Positions 1 to 6,800 of a stretch of DNA of 15,821 nucleotides are shown in pieces. Numbering within the stretch: the stretch's first letter is position 1; every line of letters begins with the position of its first letter. This DNA is from an uncultured Dorea sp. (lineage in GTDB: Bacteria > Bacillota > Clostridia > Lachnospirales > Lachnospiraceae): assembly GCA_900550865.1 (NCBI GenBank), contig URTM01000040.1, positions 1 to 15,821 on the forward strand. The letters are read 5' to 3'. The translations under genes were made by a program, and so were the position numbers. The notes beneath the pieces are model-generated. The model searched no databases and was not told the DNA's origin. It saw only the letters and a program-made list of their open reading frames with translations.

Positions 1-29
1 ACTTATTATGAGCGTTAGGAGGTGCAGTC

Positions 30-218
30 ATGGCAAAATGTGCTATTTGTGAAAAGGGTGCTCACTTTGGAAACAATGTCAGCCACTCTCATAGAAAATC
101 ACCAAAGATGTGGAAATCAAATGTAAAATCTGTTCGCGTGAAAACAGAAAACGGAGCTACAAAGAAGATGTATGTTTGTACTTCTTGTTTGAAATCAGGA
201 AAAGTTGAGCGTGCATAA
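30..218 (+). CDS. rpmB: 50S ribosomal protein L28
   Basis: This is a 62-residue basic protein of the normal L28 length. It is a structural protein of the large ribosomal subunit. The start MAKCAICEKG, the central HSHRKSPKMWKSN stretch and the end CTSCLKSGK are typical of the family. Cys4, Cys7, Cys50 and Cys53 form two CxxC pairs, so this is the zinc-binding (C+) form rather than the cysteine-free paralogue some Bacillota induce under zinc limitation. The ATG is preceded by AGGAGG at 17-22. A strong hairpin terminator follows directly, so the gene is probably a single transcription unit. Its promoter must lie mostly to the left of the window. In Bacillus rpmB also sits beside yloU-yloV, although on the opposite strand there (family knowledge); here all are co-directional. 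Confidence 0.98.
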   Translation: MAKCAICEKGAHFGNNVSHSHRKSPKMWKSNVKSVRVKTENGATKKMYVCTSCLKSGKVERA

Positions 219-227
219 GATGTATTG

Positions 228-264
228 AAACTCAGATTTCGCTGTGTGGAATCTGAGTTTTTTT
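228..264 (+). terminator. Intrinsic terminator after rpmB
   Basis: AAACTCAGAT (228-237) pairs with ATCTGAGTTT (251-260) around a short loop, and the 3' arm runs into seven T residues (258-264). It begins ten bases after the rpmB stop codon and separates rpmB from the yloU promoter. Confidence 0.93.
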
Positions 265-279
265 GCGCAATAAGAACTA

Positions 280-308
280 TTGTAATTAGCGGCAAAGCAG
301 AGTATAAT
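280..308 (+). promoter_or_regulatory. Sigma-A promoter of yloU-yloV
   Basis: The -35 box TTGTAA (280-285) and a perfect -10 box TATAAT (303-308) are separated by exactly 17 bases. The promoter lies between the rpmB terminator and yloU, so it should drive yloU-yloV and possibly recG by read-through. Confidence 0.85.
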
Positions 309-366
309 AAAATATATTGTGTTTTGATTTAGATAGAAGATAATAAAAGAAGTGGAGGTTTTTGCT

Positions 367-726
367 ATGAAAGGATGTATGAGTACAGATTTGGGAATTA
401 TTACCATTGATCCTGAAGTAATTGCAAAATATGCAGGAACAGTAGCTGTTGAATGTTTTGGTATTGTTGGAATGGCAGCTGTAAATATGAAAGATGGCCT
501 GGTTCATCTGCTGAAAAAGGAAAGCCTGACAAGAGGAATCCATGTAAATATAAGTGATGACAATCATATCAGTATTGACTTCCACATTATTGTGGCATAC
601 GGCGTAAGCATTTCCGCTGTAACAGATAATCTGATCAGTGATGTGAAGTACAGAGTGGAAGAATTTTCCGGTATGCAGGTAGATAAGATCAACGTCTATA
701 TTGAAGGCGTAAGAGTCATTGATTAG
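367..726 (+). CDS. yloU: Asp23/Gls24 family protein (YloU-like)
   Basis: This is a 119-residue cytoplasmic protein of the Asp23/Gls24 (DUF322) family. Visible family features are an early ITIDPEVIAKYAG segment, the conserved CFGIVGMA block, a DFHIIVAYGVSI strand and the terminal KINVYIEGVR. Family members have been linked to envelope stress and membrane-associated scaffolding, but the biochemical role of YloU is not settled. I start at the ATG at 367 because GGAGG (354-358) sits 8 bases before it. An in-frame GTG at 352 overlaps that ribosome site and is unlikely to be used. Another ATG at 379 is possible. The gene ends 28 bases before yloV and shares its promoter. The yloU-yloV pairing is widely conserved in Bacillota and suggests the two work in the same process. 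Confidence 0.93.
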   Translation: MKGCMSTDLGIITIDPEVIAKYAGTVAVECFGIVGMAAVNMKDGLVHLLKKESLTRGIHVNISDDNHISIDFHIIVAYGVSISAVTDNLISDVKYRVEEFSGMQVDKINVYIEGVRVID

Positions 727-754
727 TTTGTGGATTTAAGGAGGAACGTAAGAA

Positions 755-2437
755 GTGGCTACGAAAACGATTAATGTGGACGTGCTTGCAAAGATGTTTC
801 TTGCAGGTGCTCAGAACATTGAAGCAAAGAAAGACTATATCAACGAATTGAATGTATTCCCGGTACCAGACGGAGATACAGGTACAAATATGTCTATGAC
901 GATCATGTCAGCGGCAAAAGAAGTAACAGCACTTAGTAACCCAGAGATGAAAGATCTTGCAAAAGCAATTTCTTCCGGATCTCTTCGCGGGGCAAGAGGT
1001 AACTCAGGTGTTATCCTGTCACAGCTTTTAAGAGGATTCACAAAAGCGATCAAAGAAGAGAAAGAGATTGATGTCCTTGCACTGGCAGCAGCATGCCAGA
1101 GAGCAAGAGATACTGCATATAAGGCTGTTATGAAGCCGAAGGAAGGAACAATCCTTACTGTTGCCAGCGGAATCGCATCGAAGGCGGCTGAGATGGCAGA
1201 AGAGACAGATGATCTGGAAGTATTTATTCCGGCTGTGATCGAACATGCAGAGGAAGTGCTGAATAAGACACCGGAGATGCTTCCGGTATTAAAAGAAGCA
1301 GGTGTGGTAGATTCCGGCGGACAGGGACTTCTGGAAGTGATCAAAGGCGGATATGATGCATTCCTTGGTAAAGAGATTGATTACAGTTCGATCAAACCAA
1401 GTACAAGCGTTACCGTGAATAAGGTAAATGCAGAAGATACAGCAGATATCAAGTTTGGGTATTGTACAGAATTTATCATTCTGACAGAAAAAGAATTTAC
1501 GGAAGAAGATGAGCATGAGTTCAAGAAATTCTTAAGCTCGATCGGAGATTCCATCGTATGTGTTGCGGATGATGATGTAGTGAAGATTCACGTACACACC
1601 AATGATCCGGGACTTGCGATCCAGAAAGCGCTGACTTACGGACAGCTTTCTAAGATGAAGATCGACAATATGCGTGAAGAACATCAGGAAAAACTGATCC
1701 GTGATGCAGAGAAGCTTGCAGAAGAGCAGGCAAAAGAAGAAGCTGCATACGAAGAGAAGAAACCTGCAGAGCCAAGAAAAGCAATGGGATTCATTACGGT
1801 TTCTATCGGAGCAGGTATGAATGAGATCTTCAAAGAACTGGGCGCAGATTACATCATCGAAGGCGGACAGACGATGAACCCAAGTACAGAGGACATACTG
1901 AACGCAGTAGATCAGGTAAATGCAGATACAGTATTTATCCTTCCAAATAATAAGAATATCGTTCTGGCAGCAAACCAGGCAAAATCATTGGTAGAAGATA
2001 AGGAGATCATCGTAATCCCTACCAAGACTGTACCACAGGGAATTACAGCAATCATTAACTTTATGCCGGACGCAGATGCCAAGACAAATGAAGAGGCTAT
2101 GCTCGAAGAGATCAAGAATGTAAAGACTGGTCAGATGACGTATGCGGTAAGAGATACACATATCGATGACAAAGAGATCCATGAAGGAGATATCATGGGT
2201 ATCGGTGACAGTGGAATCCTTGCAGTCGGAAAAGATCTGGAAGAGACTACAAAAGAACTGATCGCAAATCTGGTAGATGAAGATTCCGAACTGATCAGTA
2301 TCTATTACGGAGAGGAAGTATCCGAAGAAGAGGCGGAGAAATTCGCGGGAGAGATTGAAGAACTGTATCCGGATATAGATGTGGATATTCAGTTTGGCGG
2401 ACAGCCGATTTATTACTATGTGCTTGCGGTAGAGTAA
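755..2437 (+). CDS. yloV: DAK2-domain fatty acid kinase subunit (FakA/YloV-like)
   Basis: This 560-residue protein has the architecture of FakA, the ATP-binding subunit that phosphorylates fatty acids presented by a DegV-type FakB partner. The N-terminal DhaL/DAK2 domain (about 8-200) has the nucleotide and Mg2+ loop FPVPDGDTGTNM with Asp39 and Asp41, plus GSLRGARGNSGV and DSGGQGL. The middle domain carries Cys237, His279 and His281 (GYCTEF, HVHTNDPG), matching the zinc ligands known in FakA. A C-terminal domain ends in FGGQPIYYYVLAVE, typical of full-length members. The start is GTG, chosen because AAGGAGG (738-744) lies 10 bases upstream. No FakB (DegV) gene is in the window, so the partner must be encoded elsewhere. 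Lipid substrate specificity cannot be read from this sequence, and dihydroxyacetone kinase activity is unlikely. Confidence 0.92.
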   Translation: MATKTINVDVLAKMFLAGAQNIEAKKDYINELNVFPVPDGDTGTNMSMTIMSAAKEVTALSNPEMKDLAKAISSGSLRGARGNSGVILSQLLRGFTKAIKEEKEIDVLALAAACQRARDTAYKAVMKPKEGTILTVASGIASKAAEMAEETDDLEVFIPAVIEHAEEVLNKTPEMLPVLKEAGVVDSGGQGLLEVIKGGYDAFLGKEIDYSSIKPSTSVTVNKVNAEDTADIKFGYCTEFIILTEKEFTEEDEHEFKKFLSSIGDSIVCVADDDVVKIHVHTNDPGLAIQKALTYGQLSKMKIDNMREEHQEKLIRDAEKLAEEQAKEEAAYEEKKPAEPRKAMGFITVSIGAGMNEIFKELGADYIIEGGQTMNPSTEDILNAVDQVNADTVFILPNNKNIVLAANQAKSLVEDKEIIVIPTKTVPQGITAIINFMPDADAKTNEEAMLEEIKNVKTGQMTYAVRDTHIDDKEIHEGDIMGIGDSGILAVGKDLEETTKELIANLVDEDSELISIYYGEEVSEEEAEKFAGEIEELYPDIDVDIQFGGQPIYYYVLAVE

Positions 2438-2461
2438 GAGATAAAGTACAGAATTATATAC

Positions 2462-2520
2462 AGAACCGGATCTGTATATCCAGAGTGAGAGAAGCTTCTG
2501 GTATATAGATCCGGTTCTTT
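2462..2520 (+). terminator. Long hairpin between yloV and recG, possible terminator or attenuator
   Basis: AGAACCGGATC (2462-2472) pairs perfectly with GATCCGGTTCT (2508-2518). An inner, slightly bulged stem of TATAT and CCAGA pairs with TCTGG and ATATA. The T tract is only three bases (2518-2520) before a G, so termination may be partial. No clear promoter is seen between it and recG, so recG probably depends on read-through. Confidence 0.6.
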
Positions 2521-2583
2521 GTATCTGGATGAGTTTTGCGATGAAGAGATTGGATTTACAGGATGGAGGGAAGGAAGCATCGT

Positions 2584-4617
2584 ATGATAGAAAAGACAGA
2601 TATTGGAGATTTGAAAGGAATCGGAGAGAAGACAAAAAAGCTCTTCGAAAAGATCAATGTTCATACAGTGGGTGACCTGATTCGTTATTATCCGCACGGA
2701 TACGATGTATACGAGGAAGCGGTGCCTGTCAGTGAACTGGAAGAAGACAAGATTCAGACCGTTACAGGCGCAATCTACGGACGTGTGCAGGTATCCGGAA
2801 GCAGCCGGATGCAGGTGACAACGCTGCATGTAAAAGATATTACCGGAACATTAAAGGTAATCTGGTTCCGTATGCCATTCTTACGGAATACATTAGCCGG
2901 CGGAGGTGTGATCACGCTGAGGGGAAGAGTGGTCCGCAAGAAAACGGGTGATCTGGTTATGGAGCATCCGGAGATCTTCTACCCATCTGCAAAATACGAA
3001 GAGAAACTGCATACATTACAGCCGGTCTATGGTCTGACGGCCGGATTATCCAACAATATGGTCATGAAAGCTATGAAGCAGGCACTGGACGGCCTGGATC
3101 TTACAAGAGAGATCCTGCCGGATTCCCTGCGGTTAAAATATGGTCTGGCAGAGTATAATTATGCAGTGAGGGGGATCCATTTCCCGGAAGATAAAGAAGT
3201 CTTTTATCATGCGCGGGAGCGTTTGGTATTCGAAGAATTCCTGGAGTTCATTCTGTCGATCCGGCGGCTGAAAGAGAAGAATGATCGCCTGGATAACAAT
3301 TATCCGATGCAGTCCCGTCCGGAAGTACAGGCATTTCTGGAAGAACTGCCGTTTGAACTGACCGGTGCGCAGAAAAAAGTCTGGAAAGAGATAGAGAAAG
3401 ATCTGGGATCAGACAGGACAATGTCAAGGTTGGTACAGGGAGATGTCGGTTCCGGTAAGACGATCGTAGCAGTGCTGGCACTTATGAGCGTCGCATTCAA
3501 CGGCTATCAGGGAGCCATGATGGCACCGACAGAAGTACTGGCAAGACAGCATTATGAGAATATTACGAAGATGTTCGAAGAGTATGATATTCCGATCAAG
3601 GTAGAACTTCTGACGGGATCTATGACAGCAAAAGAAAAACGGCGGGCATATGACCGTATCGAGTGCGGACTGGCGAAAATCATCATCGGAACGCATGCGC
3701 TGATCCAGGGAGCCGTGAGTTATGATAATCTGGGACTTGTCATAACCGATGAGCAGCACAGGTTTGGTGTAAAGCAGAGAGAGACATTTGCGTTAAAAGG
3801 CGGGGAGCCGCACGTGTTAGTCATGAGTGCGACACCGATTCCGCGAACACTTGCCATCATTTTATACGGAGATCTGGACATCTCGGTGATTGATGAACTT
3901 CCTGCAAATCGTCTGCCGATTAAAAACTGCGTGGTGGATACCGGATACCGCAACACGGCCTACAACTTCATGAAAAAGCAGATCGCAGAAGGACGGCAGT
4001 GTTATGTGATCTGTCCGATGGTAGAAGAAAGCGAGACAATGGAAGCGGAAAATGTTACAGATTATACGGTGGCACTTCAGGAAGAGATGGGAGAACAGAT
4101 TCAGGTAGCCTGTCTGCACGGCAAGATGAAGCAGGCACAGAAAGACGATATTATGGACCGATTTGGAAGAAATGAGATCCAGATCCTGGTATCTACGACC
4201 GTTATCGAAGTCGGAATAGATGTGCCGAATGCAACCGTCATGATGATTGAAAATGCCGAACGCTTCGGTCTGGCGCAGCTCCATCAGTTAAGAGGACGTG
4301 TGGGACGTGGGAAATACCAGTCTTACTGTATCTTCATGAGTGCGTCAAAATCGAAAGAGACAAAAGAACGTCTGGATATCCTGAATCATTCGAATGACGG
4401 ATTCAAGATCGCAAGCGAAGACTTAAGACTTCGCGGTCCTGGTGACCTTTTTGGAATCCGCCAGAGTGGCCTTATGAATTTTAAGCTGGGAGACGTGTAT
4501 CAGGATGCGAAGATCCTTCAGATGGCAAATGAAGCGGCAGACCAGCTCACAGAAGAAGATGAAGAGTGGATCCGGAAACTGCCGAATTATGAGAATGTGG
4601 CTGGAGTTGTGATATAA
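2584..4617 (+). CDS. recG: ATP-dependent DNA helicase RecG
   Basis: RecG is a superfamily 2 helicase that regresses stalled replication forks and migrates branched DNA. At 677 residues it is close to Bacillus (682) and E. coli (693) RecG. The N-terminal wedge/OB domain begins with DLKGIGEKTKKLF. The helicase core shows Walker A GDVGSGKT (about 286-293), the DEQH box followed by RFGVKQR (389 onward), the SAT motif in MSATPIPRTL (415-417), and motif VI QLRGRVGRG (568-576). The TRG region shows as RLRGPGDLFGIRQSG. I start at the ATG at 2584, with AAGGAAG (2571-2577) as ribosome site. An in-frame ATG at 2563 adds seven residues but overlaps the purine-rich ribosome-site region. All key motifs are intact. 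It follows yloV, as in the Bacillus yloU-yloV-recG region. Confidence 0.97.
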   Translation: MIEKTDIGDLKGIGEKTKKLFEKINVHTVGDLIRYYPHGYDVYEEAVPVSELEEDKIQTVTGAIYGRVQVSGSSRMQVTTLHVKDITGTLKVIWFRMPFLRNTLAGGGVITLRGRVVRKKTGDLVMEHPEIFYPSAKYEEKLHTLQPVYGLTAGLSNNMVMKAMKQALDGLDLTREILPDSLRLKYGLAEYNYAVRGIHFPEDKEVFYHARERLVFEEFLEFILSIRRLKEKNDRLDNNYPMQSRPEVQAFLEELPFELTGAQKKVWKEIEKDLGSDRTMSRLVQGDVGSGKTIVAVLALMSVAFNGYQGAMMAPTEVLARQHYENITKMFEEYDIPIKVELLTGSMTAKEKRRAYDRIECGLAKIIIGTHALIQGAVSYDNLGLVITDEQHRFGVKQRETFALKGGEPHVLVMSATPIPRTLAIILYGDLDISVIDELPANRLPIKNCVVDTGYRNTAYNFMKKQIAEGRQCYVICPMVEESETMEAENVTDYTVALQEEMGEQIQVACLHGKMKQAQKDDIMDRFGRNEIQILVSTTVIEVGIDVPNATVMMIENAERFGLAQLHQLRGRVGRGKYQSYCIFMSASKSKETKERLDILNHSNDGFKIASEDLRLRGPGDLFGIRQSGLMNFKLGDVYQDAKILQMANEAADQLTEEDEEWIRKLPNYENVAGVVI

Positions 4618-4619
4618 TA

Positions 4620-4676
4620 AAAAAAGAATCAACACATGACAACTTTCGTATGAGAGAAGTCATGTGTTGATTTTTT
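4620..4676. terminator. Bidirectional terminator between recG and the SASP gene
   Basis: AATCAACACATGAC (4627-4640) pairs with GTCATGTGTTGATT (4659-4672). An A run flanks the left arm and a T run (4671-4676) the right arm, so it can end transcripts from recG on the plus strand and from the spore-protein gene on the minus strand. Confidence 0.92.
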
Positions 4677-4722
4677 ACAATTTTTCAGCCTGTGTTTTAG
4701 CTTTTGCAGGTGTGTTGTCCGG

Positions 4723-4929
4723 CTATTTGCCAGCCATCTGTTTTTCCTGCTGTTCGATCATTTTCTTGACCATATAACCGCCGACAGATCCGTTCTGTCT
4801 TGATGTCAGGTCTCCGTTGTAGCCATCTGATAACGGAACTCCAAGTTCGCTTGCTACCTCGTACTTGAATTTGTCTAATGCACCCTTTGCTTCAGGTACG
4901 GCTGTTTTGTTTGATGAACGATTTGCCAT
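4723..4929 (-). CDS. Alpha/beta-type small acid-soluble spore protein
   Basis: This is a 68-residue SASP. These proteins coat DNA in the dormant spore, protect it from UV and chemicals, and are degraded at germination by the GPR protease. Both family signatures are visible: KFKYEVASELGV (around 21-32), where GPR is expected to cut after the Glu of YEVASE, and the DNA-binding block LTSRQNGSVGGYMVKKMIE. The minus-strand ATG at 4929 has an excellent AAGGAGGAG ribosome site (plus-strand positions 4939-4947). Upstream is a perfect sigma-G type -10 box. The TAG stop is followed by 15 more in-frame codons ending in TAA, described under findings. The gene shows the host makes spores. It is one member of a usually multi-copy family, so I give no letter symbol. 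Confidence 0.95.
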   Translation of the reverse strand: MANRSSNKTAVPEAKGALDKFKYEVASELGVPLSDGYNGDLTSRQNGSVGGYMVKKMIEQQEKQMAGK

Positions 4930-4984
4930 TTTTTATACTCCTCCTTCTGGTAACTTTGTAACTTTTTCCTTGTCGTTACATCCA

Positions 4985-5012
4985 TAGTATGTGGAGAAAT
5001 ATAATTAATACA
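4985..5012 (-). promoter_or_regulatory. Candidate sigma-G promoter of the SASP gene
   Basis: Read on the minus strand, CATACTA (plus 4985-4991) is a perfect match to the forespore sigma-G -10 consensus CATWMTA. TGTATT (plus 5007-5012) resembles the -35 TGHATA box, but the 15-base spacing is shorter than the usual 17-18. The -10 lies about 55 bases before the start codon. The assignment rests mainly on the -10 box and the gene type. Confidence 0.5.
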
Positions 5013-5028
5013 CTAGAAGTGTTTGCAT

Positions 5029-5050
5029 AATCTGGAAATATTTTCAGATT
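5029..5050. repeat. Short AT-rich palindrome downstream of the HicB-like gene
   Basis: AATCTG (5029-5034) and CAGATT (5045-5050) flank a second inverted pair, AAAT/ATTT, with one mismatch between them. It lies 9 bases past the HicB stop codon, on the side where that minus-strand gene would terminate. On that strand the T run precedes the stem rather than following it, so it is not a standard intrinsic terminator. Confidence 0.5.
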
Positions 5051-5059
5051 AAAAAATGA

Positions 5060-5338
5060 CTATTCGTCCCAGCCTTCGTAGAAGCGGATATTCATAGAGA
5101 TGTTGCGGACAATCTCGCCTTCTTTTACTTCAATATCTTCAATGTCAGATACATATGGGATCAATGGATCATCTTCGGAAAGCTCCAGTGTGATCCAGTC
5201 GCGTGCCGCTTCGTTGGCACTTTCAATGGCATCATCTAAAGTCTCGCCTTCTCCGTAACAACATTCCAAATCCGGGAAATATCCTTTATAGTGTCCTTCT
5301 TCGGTTTTGTGAAATACTGCAGGGTATATGAATTTCAT
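5060..5338 (-). CDS. Orphan HicB-like (UPF0150 fold) protein
   Basis: This 92-residue protein has the HicB-like antitoxin fold in its first half: YPAVFHKTEEGHYKGYFPDLE, then CYGEGETLDDAIESANEAARDWI. That is the strand-strand-helix pattern of the family. HicB proteins normally neutralise a HicA RNase and repress their operon through a C-terminal ribbon-helix-helix or helix-turn-helix. Here the C-terminus is only a short acidic stretch ending FYEGWDE, with no recognisable DNA-binding motif. No HicA-like ORF flanks it: the neighbours are a SASP and a carboxypeptidase. It has its own promoter and an AAAGGATG ribosome site on the minus strand. I therefore call it a lone HicB-like protein. A toxin-antitoxin role is not supported here. 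Confidence 0.82.
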   Translation of the reverse strand: MKFIYPAVFHKTEEGHYKGYFPDLECCYGEGETLDDAIESANEAARDWITLELSEDDPLIPYVSDIEDIEVKEGEIVRNISMNIRFYEGWDE

Positions 5339-5371
5339 AATTTGTCATCCTTTCAAAAAGTGTTCCTGTCT

Positions 5372-5400
5372 ATTATATGATTTTCGGAGTGGGAAAACAA
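5372..5400 (-). promoter_or_regulatory. Sigma-A promoter of the HicB-like gene
   Basis: On the minus strand TTGTTT (plus 5395-5400) and TATAAT (plus 5372-5377) are separated by exactly 17 bases. The -10 lies about 33 bases before the start codon, a normal leader length. It points away from the divergent carboxypeptidase gene. Confidence 0.8.
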
Positions 5401-5478
5401 TAGGTGGATGGAATAATGTACAATTTTCCAGAGTAAGATAATAATAATCGAAAAGATGTCAGCGAGGAATCAGATGCG

Positions 5479-6696
5479 ATGCGGCATAGACGATGTATCA
5501 GCGCAATACTAATGTCTTTTGTACTCTTTTTACAACCTGTGTACGCAGTTCCAACGGAAGGAAATCCAGCAGAAAATTTACAGGAGAACAGTACAGATGA
5601 TCAGGAAAAGCAACAGGAGCAGATTAGTGCACCGTCAGCAATCCTGATGGAAGCATCAACAGGGCAGATCATATATGAGAAAAATCCAGATGAGAAATTA
5701 CCGCCGGCAAGTGTAACAAAAGTTATGACATTGTTATTGATATTCGATGCGTTGGAAAGCGGCCAGATCAAGCTGGAGGATGAAGTGACAACATCTGAAT
5801 ATGCGGCTTCCATGGGCGGTTCACAGGTATTTCTGGAGCCTGAGGAGACGCAGACGGTAGATACATTGATCAAATGCATTTCTGTGGCAAGTGCGAATGA
5901 TGCATGTGTAACGATGGCCGAATATATCTGCGGAAATGAAGAAGAATTCGTATCCAGGATGAACAAACGGGCAGAAAAACTAGGGATGATAAATACACAT
6001 TTTGTAAACTGTAACGGTCTCGATGCAGACGACCACCTGACAACGGCGAGAGATATCGCACTGATGTCAAAAGAACTGATCACTACATATCCGCAGATTT
6101 TCGATTACTGTAATATCTGGATGGAAAATATCACACATAAAACAAAAAAAGGTGAATCTGAATTCGGTCTTACGAATACGAACAAATTAATCCGCCAGTA
6201 TGAATACGCAACCGGATTAAAGACCGGGTCTACAAGCAAAGCCAAATTCTGCGTATCCGCAACCGGTAGGAAAGACGACATCGATCTGATTGCCGTGATC
6301 ATGGCAGCAGATGACAGCAAAGCCAGAGTCAGAGATGCGATTACCTTATTGAATTATGGTTTTGGAAAATGCCAGAAATATACAGAAAAAGAACAAAAGA
6401 AGATATCCCCGGTCAAAGTCAGGGGCGGCACAGAAAAAGAAGTAAATGTATGCCAGAAAGGTACATTCACCTACGTGGACACCACAGGTGCAGACTTATC
6501 CAAAATAAAAAGTAAAACAAGAAAAGACAAGAATGTAAAAGCACCATTAAAAAAGGACGAAAAAGTAGGTGAAACAGTTTATTATTTGGATAGGAAAAAG
6601 ATTGGAGCAAGAGATATCGTTACGACAGAAAAAGTTGAGAAACAAAATTACGGCAGTGCGTTGGAAAATGTGCTGGAAGAGTATTTTGGGATTTAA
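5479..6696 (+). CDS. Secreted D-alanyl-D-alanine carboxypeptidase (S11, DacF-like)
   Basis: This 405-residue peptidase S11 protein removes the terminal D-Ala from peptidoglycan stem peptides outside the cell. A signal peptide (basic MRHRR, hydrophobic core to about 20) probably ends at VYA-VP, about residue 23. An acidic, Gln-rich linker follows. The catalytic domain has SVTK (Ser78 nucleophile, Lys81), SAN (Ser138-Asn140) and KTG (248-250). A PBP5_C-like beta domain occupies about 305-385. The last residues (GSALENVLEEYFGI) could be an amphipathic membrane-touching helix, but there is no strong hydrophobic anchor. The start follows GAGGA (5464-5468) by 10 bases. Length and order resemble Bacillus DacF, a spore-cortex enzyme, but I see no sporulation promoter, so a vegetative role remains open. 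Its stop codon lies inside the inverted repeat at 6691-6789. Confidence 0.93.
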   Translation: MRHRRCISAILMSFVLFLQPVYAVPTEGNPAENLQENSTDDQEKQQEQISAPSAILMEASTGQIIYEKNPDEKLPPASVTKVMTLLLIFDALESGQIKLEDEVTTSEYAASMGGSQVFLEPEETQTVDTLIKCISVASANDACVTMAEYICGNEEEFVSRMNKRAEKLGMINTHFVNCNGLDADDHLTTARDIALMSKELITTYPQIFDYCNIWMENITHKTKKGESEFGLTNTNKLIRQYEYATGLKTGSTSKAKFCVSATGRKDDIDLIAVIMAADDSKARVRDAITLLNYGFGKCQKYTEKEQKKISPVKVRGGTEKEVNVCQKGTFTYVDTTGADLSKIKSKTRKDKNVKAPLKKDEKVGETVYYLDRKKIGARDIVTTEKVEKQNYGSALENVLEEYFGI

Positions 6697-6789
6697 TTCA
6701 GGAAGGCAATGGATACCCGAACCAGAATAAAGCTTGGAACACCTTTCCAAGCTTTATTCCGTGTGTATCAAATGCCTTGCGAATTAAAT
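6691..6789. repeat. Nested imperfect inverted repeat between two convergent genes
   Basis: Three stem segments nest in register. ATTTAATTC (6691-6699) pairs with GAATTAAAT (6781-6789). AAGGCA and GATAC (6703-6708, 6712-6716) pair with TGCCTT and GTATC (6773-6778, 6765-6769). A perfect 15-bp stem, 6725-6739 with 6745-6759, closes a 5-base loop. No T run follows on either strand. It may act as a shared terminator for dacF and pepP, or be a MITE/REP-like element. The dacF stop codon lies in the outer arm. Confidence 0.75.
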
Positions 6790-6800
6790 GCCAACTAAAT

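Noticed and set aside
835..1344. 169-residue minus-strand ORF within yloV
   Set aside because: Ser/Ala/Pro-rich antisense frame of a well-supported DAK2 gene, with no independent signal.
1985..2635. 216-residue minus-strand ORF over the end of yloV and start of recG
   Set aside because: It is antisense to yloV and spans the intergenic hairpin. The composition (Ser/Leu/Phe/Tyr-rich with no domain) and missing ribosome site mark it as a frame shadow.
5417..5445. Promoter for the DacF-like gene (TGTACA and AATAAT)
   Set aside because: Both boxes match the consensus poorly and the region is simply AT-rich, so I do not claim it.
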